From assembly GCA_024449915.1 (NCBI GenBank), contig JAMZAV010002028.1, positions 1 to 64,000 of the forward strand: a stretch of DNA of 64,000 bases. The letters are read 5' to 3'. A program made the position numbers and the translations under genes. This document shows, piece after piece, positions 58,201-64,000 of the stretch (position 1 is its first letter; each line of letters starts with the position of its first letter). This DNA is from Sweltsa coloradensis (taxonomy: Eukaryota; Arthropoda; Insecta; Plecoptera; Chloroperlidae). The notes beneath the pieces were generated by a model, which had not been told where the DNA came from, searched no databases, and saw only the letters and a list, made by a program, of their open reading frames with translations.

Positions 58201-60992
58201 CATCTGGGAACAACCTTTTTCTGGTGAAGAGATATCCGTGAGCTAGACATGTGTGGCCTATTCGAATTGACTTCTGGAACCCTTTACGTCTGGAACAGGA
58301 ACTAGAGTGAAATCAACGGAAGAAGAAGACGGGGGAGTCTTGGGAAGATATATTAGGATTGCAAGAGAAGAGAGCTGGGAAGATGTGGAAGAAATAAGTT
58401 TGTGGGAGGATAGAAAGTCCAAGCTGACCCTGCCAGAAACGGGGAACAGCAATGGATAATGATGTATTTTGACAATATCAAGAATTATGCCATCAAACTA
58501 ATCGTTCTTTACAATTTTTTTTGTGCAGTAGGTTGTAGTACTTTTAAGCACATTAAGTCTACCTGTTGTTCTTGTCTCTGCAACTGCACAGCTCTTAGTT
58601 CAGCCACCTGCCGCTGTTGGTCTTGTAGTAGCGCTAGCTCCTCCTCTTCCAGCACCTCAGCTAAGGCCTCGTGGATATTCTTCTCGACAAGAACCTCCAA
58701 TATTGGCAACACCTCGGCGTCCCAGTCGTACAGCTGAAACAAAGTGGAGTTCAGGTTAATCTTGGTTGAGGGTGCGTAACCATAAGGTCAGTGTGCTTCT
58801 CTCTAGCCTAGGCGATATGGGCAGGAATAAATATCCCAATTTTATCTTAAAGGTTTATTTTGATGTTGGGCGCGTTAACCATTAGGTCATTCTGCGCCAC
58901 TCTAGCCTAGGCGATAAGGGCAGGAATATCCCATGCTGGTCAGAACCAGCCACAAGTAGGGGAAGTACATGGTTGGTGTTCTCACGTCCTGGTCGTCATT
59001 GTCATCATCGTCTGGGAGGTCGTCAAGGGAAGTGGGAGGGGTCCCAGACGACGACTGCTAGAGGTCGCCTATAGTTTCAGGGAGTACTCCACTAATTGAT
59101 AGTTGATGTTTGCGAGATAGACTTGAACTCTTTCCTCGCAGTGTTGTGTGCCCTTAAACCCTAATAACTAACTAACTTGCCTTTTACAATCAGCAGAGTC
59201 ATGCTCTGGGACAAATTCTACCCCGGCCCAGACGGGGTTCTCAATGGTTGACATTTATGTATCTGTGAGCCTTGGCATGTCCTGGGACGGAGATTTAGGA
59301 GCATCGTGACATAGTGGATCAGAGTCACCCACGACATCAGTCTATCAACCAGGCGCCTCACCCGCTCTAGTGCTCTAGTGCTCTAGTGCTCTAGTGCTCT
59401 AGTGCTCTAGTGCTCTAGTGCTCTAGTGCTCTAGTGCTCTAGTGCTCTAGTGCTCTAGTGCTCTAGTGCTCTAGTGCTCTAGTGCTCTAGTGCTCTAGTG
59501 CTCTAGTGCTCTAGTGCTCTAGTGCTCTAGTGCTCTAGTGCTCTAGTGCTCTAGTGCTCTCCGAACAACTCGGATGGATATACGACTTGGAGTTGGAGAA
59601 TCTTATATTTCATTTAGACGGACGATCGATTCTCTCAACGGAAGTGCATGTTATTATTTAATATCACTCTGAAAGACTTATGGCTTTTGATAACGTGAAT
59701 AATTAAGCTTGTTTGTGAATCAACCTTGCAAGAAGTAAGAAGACTTACAATACGACTTGCGGATCCAGGGCGAGTCACCGGTTGAACGTTATAATGCACC
59801 GCCTGATAATTTAAGTAAATAGTGTTTTTCAAATAGGATTTTCTTACATTTCTGTTTCATTTGATTAATAAAGTTTTTGATGTAACTGTCAAAATGATTT
59901 AAAAACATGAGGTTGGCTATGATAATGAGTAAAATATTTTTTTTGTTTCTTTGGATTAAGGACGCGTCAACCGTTAGGTCATAATGCACCACTCTAGCCT
60001 AAGGGGGGTGGGGAGGAGGAGCCCATGCTGGTCAGAACCAGCCACGGGTAAGGGGAGCAAGGGGGGTTTCTCACGTCGTCATCGTCTTTGTCATCGTTCG
60101 TGGTGTCATTGTCATCGTCGCCGTCGTCAAAAGAAGTTTTTAGTTTATTTGGAATAGGGGCGCGTCAGCCTTTAGGTCATAATGCGTCAGTGCGTCACTC
60201 TAGTGTACGAAATGTGGGGAGTGAAATCCCATGCTTGTCAGAACCAGCCATGTGTAGGAGGAGGAAAGTGGGGGTTCTCACGTAGCAGTCGTCATCGTCA
60301 TTGTCATCGTTCTAGGTGTCATTTATAAAAAGTAGAGGACAAAACACCGTATTGACTACGACGTCAGAAAATTGGGCGTTTTAACCGGTTAGGTCATGTT
60401 GCACGAAATGTGATATAAGTTAATTCAATAAGTTATTAGTGTGGTTGATGTTATATGTATTTAAGTGTAAAAAGAAATGAAAATATAAAATTTTGAATTA
60501 TTTGGATTAAGGACGCGTCAACCGTTAGGTCATAATGCACCACTCTAGCCTAAGGGGGGGGGAAAGGGCGTTTCTCACGTCGCGGTCGTCATCGTCTTTG
60601 TCATTGTTCGTTGTGTCATTGTCATCGTCGCCAGAAGGGTCGTCAAGGGAAGGGGACAAGGTCCCCGACGACGATTGCCAGAGCTCGCCTCTAGTTTCGG
60701 GGAGTTAGATCCGCTCTTTCTAGCTGATGTTTGCGAGGTGGACTTTTTCTCCTGAATCGCATTTTACGATTAGCAGAGCCATGCTCTGGGCTAGGTTCTA
60801 CCAATAATATTGTCATATTGTCACATGGTCCAGACGGGGGTGATGTAGGACGGGTGAACTCACCTCTCCAGGATAGACCTGCGTCTCGGCGTCCACTCCC
60901 CGGGGAACAGACAGGAACGGGGGCTCCTCGGGGGGCTCCAGGAACAGCTCGGTCTGACACGCGACTTCCGTTTCCGGGGGGTTCAGGAACAA
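49101..60992 (-). CDS. rsph3: Radial spoke head protein 3, C-terminal five exons (5' part outside window)
   Basis: Seen: exons 60992-60864, 58733-58563, 58016-57890, 50320-50234 and 49234-49101, with intron phases 0, 0, 1, 1 agreeing throughout; 215 codons plus TAG. Motifs in order: LFLNPPETEVACQTELFLEP; LYDWDAEVLPILEVLV and EVLEEEELALL; KRYLAETLPSVLEGLKEAGY; MPWLMLEV; VREILETRAEIY and an acidic tail. Known: RSPH3 is a core stalk protein of the axonemal radial spoke (9+2 cilia and flagella) and can bind kinases; in an insect it would serve sperm flagella and chordotonal cilia. It lacks the long coiled-coil/charged section of vertebrate proteins after the EEEELA motif. No 5' exon is found between 61000 and 64000, so the start lies beyond the right edge. 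The 7.6-kb intron between the third and fourth exons here hosts an IR gene on the other strand. Confidence 0.92.
49272..49790 (-). mobile_element. LINE-B long copy (3' UTR plus ORF2 end) in rsph3 intron
   Basis: ACGACGACGTGAGAAACTAG start. The minus frame reads PPASRLSRRAEVVLPLIQIG then HTRLTQEYLLIREKV, a decayed ORF2 C terminus. Confidence 0.85.
50234..50320 (-). CDS. rsph3: rsph3 exon
   Basis: Acceptor CTGTTTCAG|ATGGAG, donor CACAG|GTACGT, 87 bp. EEELMPWLMLEVGSEMNHMV matches the FLPWLMNEVEK-type segment. Confidence 0.88.
50407..50510 (-). mobile_element. LINE-B 3'-end copy
   Basis: AACGACGACGTGAGGAACTA; cut by the following SINE-A. Confidence 0.75.
50512..50628 (-). mobile_element. SINE-A tail fragment
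   Basis: GTTTTTGTTTATTTGGATTA to AGAACCAGCCACGGGT. Confidence 0.8.
50808..50973. repeat. Interrupted inverted repeat
   Basis: GGCGGCCATTGTGGGGGCAT...CTGCACCGCCGTCTGGATGT at the left is mirrored at 50875-50896 and 50949-50973. A ~54-bp segment bounded by CTAGATAC/GTATCTAG splits the right arm. Confidence 0.85.
50974..51452. other. rsph3 intron, no feature recognised
   Basis: GC-richer patch 51260-51440 without exon signals. Confidence 0.3.
51453..51790 (-). mobile_element. Two diverged SINE-A copies in tandem
   Basis: A short piece (GGATGTGGGGAGGTAGATTG at 51476) then a copy from GATTCATTAATGTAAAGGTC to CCCCGGGCCCAACGG. Old copies. Confidence 0.65.
51791..52720. other. rsph3 intron, mostly unassigned
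   Basis: Contains a family-3 tRNA-like head at 51825. TTTGCATAATGGATAACA at 52119-52136 is an inverted counterpart of TGTTATCCATTATGCATA near 51980. Confidence 0.35.
52722..53055 (-). mobile_element. SINE-A copy, head lost
   Basis: TTTGGATTAAGGGTGCGTCA to TGAGAGATGGACTTTATCTC; carries a 20-bp insertion near 52830. Confidence 0.75.
53056..53530. promoter_or_regulatory. 5' flank of the IR gene
   Basis: AT-rich, repeat-free; would contain the receptor promoter. No convincing core-promoter pair identified. Confidence 0.25.
53531..55376 (+). CDS. Ionotropic receptor (chemosensory IR, IR75-like), intronless, one frameshift
   Basis: Frame 1, 53531-54454 (307 aa), then frame 2, 54447-55376; dropping one base in the 54430-54452 stretch gives one ~614-aa protein. 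Seen: hydrophobic N terminus (VVLIAYLL) as signal peptide; divergent N-terminal domain; ligand-binding S1 from FKGVVLKSS to ALTMTPARFPFRSV, where the Arg matches the iGluR ligand-carboxylate Arg; M1 LWLAFFISVISLSAILALL; pore and M2-M3 to SSYSCFFISSLT; S2 from PFTSLGGLLKDGTYSL; last membrane segment ILILLSVAIACAVLTFSLEH; short tail. Known: IRs are ligand-gated cation channels in arthropod chemosensory dendrites. The IR75-like label is my judgement from overall pattern. It lies antisense in an rsph3 intron. The otherwise intact coding sequence suggests a consensus error or a young pseudogene. Confidence 0.88.
55380..55800. other. 3' flank of the IR gene
   Basis: AT-rich; would hold the 3' UTR. 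No AATAAA within the first 400 bases; GATAAAAATG at 55507 is the nearest variant. Confidence 0.3.
55805..56080 (-). mobile_element. Diverged SINE-A joined to a LINE-B ORF2 scrap
   Basis: SINE-A blocks GTTTTAGGGCGCCAATCG to GAAGGGGGAGAGTCCG, then CTCTGGTTAAGAGATATCCG from LINE-B (56030). Confidence 0.65.
56281..56668 (-). mobile_element. SINE-A copy, full length
   Basis: GTTTATTTGGATTAAGGACG to CCCTGGACCCAGATGGGG; abuts LINE-B ORF2 sequence. Confidence 0.85.
56669..56860 (-). mobile_element. LINE-B ORF2 C-terminal fragment
   Basis: The minus frame reads SRREEVVLSRIRIGHTRLTH then GYLLTREKVIPRCDTCDVPL: the RNase-H-side C terminus with the start of the C-x2-C...H...C knuckle typical of jockey/I-type ORF2. 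The best preserved coding piece of the family here. Confidence 0.85.
56861..57355. other. rsph3 intron, no feature recognised
   Basis: No exon or known repeat. Confidence 0.3.
57356..57450 (-). mobile_element. LINE-B 3'-end scrap
   Basis: ACATGTGAGAAACTAGGGCG then CTTCAACCGGGTGG; cut by SINE-A. Confidence 0.7.
57456..57810 (-). mobile_element. SINE-A copy, full length
   Basis: TTATTATTTGGATTAAGGAC to CCCAGGCCCAAACGGGG. Confidence 0.82.
57890..58016 (-). CDS. rsph3: rsph3 exon
   Basis: Acceptor GTCCACAG|AGTGAG, donor GTTG|GTGAGT, 42 codons plus one base. AAAILTKRYLAETLPSVLEG aligns with the TFAQSYLADLLPSV-type region of the family. Too short to stand out as an open frame. Confidence 0.9.
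58062..58268 (-). mobile_element. LINE-B ORF2/3' UTR fragment beside an rsph3 exon
   Basis: CACCGTCATCATATGATATA to GTGTGGCCTATTCGAATT; begins ~45 bp upstream of the exon acceptor at 58017. Confidence 0.75.
58563..58733 (-). CDS. rsph3: rsph3 exon (conserved core)
   Basis: Acceptor TTTGTTTCAG|CTGTAC, donor CAACAG|GTAGAC, 57 codons. LYDWDAEVLPILEVLV then EALAEVLEEEELALLQDQQR, the best conserved block of RSPH3, predicted helical. Confidence 0.95.
58766..59238 (-). mobile_element. SINE-A fragment plus a longer copy
   Basis: GAGGGTGCGTAACCATAAGG (58768-58855), then TTGGGCGCGTTAACCATTAG to CCGGCCCAGACGGGG, with a ~40-bp insertion at 59135-59175. The first piece starts ~32 bp from the 58734 acceptor. 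Confidence 0.75.
59364..59561. repeat. (GCTCTAGT)n octanucleotide, ~25 units
   Basis: Perfect 8-bp repeat containing CTAG, in an rsph3 intron. Confidence 0.98.
59757..59830 (-). mobile_element. LINE-B tail scrap
   Basis: TCCAGGGCGAGTCACCGGTT then GAACGTTATAATGCACCGCC. Confidence 0.55.
59943..60128 (-). mobile_element. SINE-A copy, 5'-truncated
   Basis: TTTGTTTCTTTGGATTAAGG to CATTGTCATCGTCGCCG; followed immediately by another. Confidence 0.8.
60133..60315 (-). mobile_element. SINE-A copy, 5'-truncated
   Basis: TTTTTAGTTTATTTGGAATA to CATTGTCATCGTTCTAGG; contains a duplicated TAATGCGTCAGTGCGTCACT. Confidence 0.78.
60357..60492 (-). mobile_element. LINE-B 3'-end copy
   Basis: TACGACGTCAGAAAATTGGG, diverged tail, short 3' UTR. 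Confidence 0.68.
60495..60840 (-). mobile_element. SINE-A copy beside an rsph3 splice donor
   Basis: ATTATTTGGATTAAGGACGC to GGTCCAGACGGGG, lacking the GGTCAGAACCAGCC block. The head lies ~22 bp from the donor at 60863. Confidence 0.83.
60864..60992 (-). CDS. rsph3: rsph3 exon (first in window)
   Basis: Acceptor TTCTTCCAG|TTGTTCCTG, donor GGAGAG|GTGAGT, 43 codons. LFLNPPETEVACQTELFLEP is the family signature before the DFE/YDWD segment. A SINE-A head ends ~22 bp beyond the donor. Confidence 0.93.
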
Positions 60993-61225
60993 CTGGAAGA
61001 AGACACAAAGTTGGAGGTGATTGCATTCCATGGTGTGGGTGTCGGCTAGCACTCATGTAACAGTAAATATCATATATGAAATAACAATTGCATAAACGTT
61101 ATCAAAGACTGCGTTCTAAGTTCATATCTGTGATATTGCAAGTAAATTAAATGCATTTGAAGAAATTAATTTCTAAACGTAGAAAAGAAAAGAATAGAAA
61201 ATGCTGAAGATATATTCTTAAGTCA

Positions 61226-61400
61226 CGGGACGACGACGTGAGAATCTAGGCCGCTTCAACCAGTTAGGTCATTTTGCAGCGCCTGTGATATTATTTAAGG
61301 TAATGAAATGAGTTTAAGGTTTGTTTGATGACTATATTGTTTCTTGTTTTATAAAGACGAGAAGATGATTTAGATAATACTGTCAATAAAAACATATTTA
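61226..61400 (-). mobile_element. LINE-B 3'-end copy
   Basis: GGGACGACGACGTGAGAATC start; followed by SINE-A. Confidence 0.75.
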
Positions 61401-61403
61401 TTA

Positions 61404-61788
61404 TGGTTTATTTAGATTGAGGGTGTGTCCACCGTTAGGTCGTATTGCGCCACTCTAGCCTTGAGTGGGGGGGGGGAGAGGAAAGTCCCATGCTGGTGAG
61501 AACCAGCCACGGGTAGAGGGAGGGAAGGGGGGTTCTCACGTCGTGGTAATCATCGTCTTAGTATCGTTCGACGTATCATTGTCATCGTCGCCGGGGAGGT
61601 CGTCAAGGGAAGGGGAGGTGTTCCAGACGACGATTGCCAGAGCTTGCCTCTAGATTCGGGGAGTACATATACGACCCTTCTTACTAGCTGATGATTGCGA
61701 GGGGGACTTTTTCTCTTGAATCGCTCTTTACGATTAGCAGAGCCATGCTCTGAGGAAGTTCTACCCTGGGCCCAGATCAGGAAACCAG
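61404..61788 (-). mobile_element. SINE-A copy, full length
   Basis: GGTTTATTTAGATTGAGGGT to CCTGGGCCCAGATCAGG. Confidence 0.82.
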
Positions 61789-61995
61789 TCTCTGCCACCT
61801 GCATCTGACTCTCTTGACCGTCGATGGTGACGGCGCCTACAGGGTTGGCTTGGTCTGCTCTAAATGTTATCTCTACCTTTGAACATCAGTACTGTGACTG
61901 AGCGGTTACACTCTCAATACGAATTTATTAAATTATTAAGCTCCCATAATCCAGGTTTCTGCTGCATACGAAAGATCGGTATGAAATACGTTATA

Positions 61996-62530
61996 TACGA
62001 CGACGACGTGAGAAACTAGGGCGCTTCAACCGGTTAGGTCATATTGCGCCGCCTGTGAATGAAAGTAAATTAGAAGAGTTAATGCAGGTATGTTTGATGA
62101 TTAGATTGTTTTCTAAGTGTATAAATAACAAAATAAATTGAAGATGAAGAAGTAATAGCAAAATAAAAGTTATGTATGTAATTGAAAAGAAAGAAAAGAA
62201 AGAAATGTGTTTGAAGTTAATTAAAGTTTGTTAAATAGATTACTTTGGATGAGAAATTTGGAAAGTTTGTCGCCGTTATCATAAGATAGAAGTTCTTCAT
62301 ATGATTGGGAGAGATCAAATTGCATGCGCAAGGCATCATATTTGGTACATTCTGCTAGCATATGATGTACGGTTAAAGGTACATCACATGTGTCACATAT
62401 GGGAATAACCTTTTCTCAGGTTAAGAGATATCCGTGTGTTAGGCGTGTGTGCCCTATACGAAGTCTAGACAATACCACCTCTTCTCTACGTGAGAGTCGA
62501 GACGTAGGTGGACGAATTTTGTTAGTCATT
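61996..62530 (-). mobile_element. LINE-B long copy (3' UTR plus ORF2 end)
   Basis: TACGACGACGACGTGAGAAA to CGTAGGTGGACGAATTTTGT; one of the two longest uninterrupted copies, useful for a consensus. Confidence 0.87.
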
Positions 62531-62612
62531 GACAACTTCCACTGATAAATGTCTCAATAAAACCTGTTGCTAACCTAAGCCGGGTCATGGTTAATGATGA
62601 TTTAAACAATCC

Positions 62613-62758
62613 TAAATAAGGGCACGTCACCCGTTGGTCATAATGCGGGAAATGGTAGGAGGAATCCCCGAAGGCGACTGCCAAAGCTCGCCTCTAGTTT
62701 CGGACAGTATTTTGGCCAGTGATTTGATTTCCTACTTTCTATCTGATGTTTGCGATGG
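62613..62758 (-). mobile_element. SINE-A copy with internal deletion
   Basis: TAAGGGCACGTCACCCGTTG joined to the CTCGCCTCTAGTTTCGGA body. Confidence 0.7.
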
Positions 62759-62767
62759 CGTATATTT

Positions 62768-63066
62768 TTTTTGTTTATTTGGATTAAGGGCGCGTCAACC
62801 GTTCGGTCATAATGCGCCACTCTTGTCTAGGGGGTGTGGGGAAGCGGGGACCCATGCTGGTCAGAACCAGCCACGGGTAAGGGGGAGGAAGGTGGATTTT
62901 CACGCTGCGGTCGACATCGTTTTTTTGTCATCGATCGTGTTGTCTTGTCAACGTCTTCTGGGAGGTCGTCAAGGGAAGGGAGAGGTGTCCCCGACGACGG
63001 TTGCCAGAGCTCGCCCCTAGTTTCGGGGAGTACACCCCTCTTACTAGCTGATGTTTGCGAGGTGTG
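62768..63066 (-). mobile_element. SINE-A copy, head missing
   Basis: TTTTGTTTATTTGGATTAAG to CTAGCTGATGTTTGCGAGGT. Confidence 0.82.
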
Positions 63067-63289
63067 AATGCGCTATCTACACAGCCACCCTTGCTGTTTG
63101 CTCTGCAGTGCAGTGCTGCCACCCACACGGGTCACTGACCGCGGTCTGCAATTAAGCAATAAACTCAGCGCTGCCAACCTAAACACGCGACCGGCTGACC
63201 AGTGGCCCCCCCTGATAGTTGAATGCATAAAACATATTACGTCTTTGTTAAGGGGCAACATGAGTCTACAGGCACGAAAGATACACCTT

Positions 63290-63570
63290 ATGACGACGAC
63301 CTGAGAAACTAGGGCGCTTCAACCGGTTAGGTTCATATTGCACCGCCTGTGATATTGAAAGTTGTGAGATGAGTTAATGGTGTGTTTGATGATTGAATTG
63401 TTTTCTAAGTGTATATAAGAAAATAAAATGATGATGATAGTAATAGCAAAACAGAAGTTATTCATGTGAATGCAAATAAATAAATTATGATACGTGTATG
63501 ATGTGCATGAATTTTTTTAAAATAGATCACTATTGATGAGAAATTTTGAAAGTTTATCGCCGTTAATTGG
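63290..63570 (-). mobile_element. LINE-B 3'-end copy
   Basis: TGACGACGACCTGAGAAACT, canonical tail, 3' UTR to TTATCGCCGTTAATTGG. Confidence 0.8.
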
Positions 63571-63571
63571 T

Positions 63572-63935
63572 TAAGTTTATTTGGTTAAGGGCGCGTCAAC
63601 CATAAGGTCATAATACGCCACTTCAGCCTAGGGGATATGGGGAGGAGAGGCCCATGCTGGTCAGAACCAGCCACGGTAGGGAGATTAAAGAGGGGGTTCT
63701 CACGTCGCGGTCGTAATTGTTTTTGTCTTTGTTCATGCTGTCATAGTCGTCGTCGTTGGAGAGGTCGTCAAGGGAATGGGTACGTCCACGACGACGACTG
63801 CCAGAGCACGCCCCTAGGTTCGGGGGTAAAATATACCCTTACATACGGGCTGATGTTAGCGACATGGACTTTATCTCTTCCCTCGCCTTCTAAGATGAGC
63901 ATAGCCATGCTCTGGGCCGCATTCTACACCGGCCT
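63572..63935 (-). mobile_element. SINE-A copy, diverged, full length
   Basis: AAGTTTATTTGGTTAAGGGC to TTCTACACCGGCCTG at the window end. Confidence 0.8.
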
Positions 63936-64000
63936 GTTATAATACTATGACATTTAACCCGATTTGCGTTAACTTTTTCGTTTTGAAACAAAATATTGTT

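Overview
This window is intron-rich, repeat-dominated animal genomic DNA with no prokaryotic features. A chemosensory ionotropic receptor (IR) gene, a protostome family, together with PRDM13 and RSPH3 orthologues, points to an arthropod, most likely an insect; I cannot name the species. Several single-base homopolymer indels, and a very noisy satellite at the left end, suggest a long-read assembly with residual consensus errors.

Three genes can be supported. (1) prdm13, minus strand, 17557 down to 5910, five exons. It encodes a PR domain and four zinc fingers; all intron phases agree across the five exons once one extra T in exon 2 is discounted. (2) rsph3 (radial spoke head protein 3), minus strand, C-terminal five exons from 60992 down to 49101; the N-terminal exons must lie beyond the right edge. 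(3) An intronless ionotropic receptor on the plus strand, 53531-55376, nested inside an rsph3 intron and broken by a single +1 frameshift.

Most of the rest is repeats. 1-4200 is a ~307-bp satellite. From ~6.2 kb onward two interspersed families dominate. SINE-A is ~380 bp with a tRNA-like head and about 40 copies or fragments. LINE-B is a 5'-truncated non-LTR retrotransposon 3' end whose longest copies still encode the RNase-H-side ORF2 C terminus, with about 33 copies. They share a 3'-terminal hairpin, as expected for a SINE that borrows its partner LINE's reverse transcriptase, and essentially every copy has its element sense strand on the minus strand, like the two spliced host genes. Other mobile remnants are a Penelope-like GIY-YIG fragment, a PIF/Harbinger-type MITE, a piggyBac-type MITE, a third MITE and several tRNA-like sequences. 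Micro- and minisatellites occur throughout.

The most unusual pattern is in prdm13. Four of its five exons touch or are part of tandem arrays. The exon-4 end plus its 5' splice site is repeated nine times at 77 bp. The 5' half of the PR-domain exon 2 is repeated, degenerately, ~15 times at ~118 bp, with one near-perfect copy 1.7 kb away. The last coding exon runs into a ~79-bp minisatellite whose indel creates the stop codon. A 38-bp array abuts exon 1.
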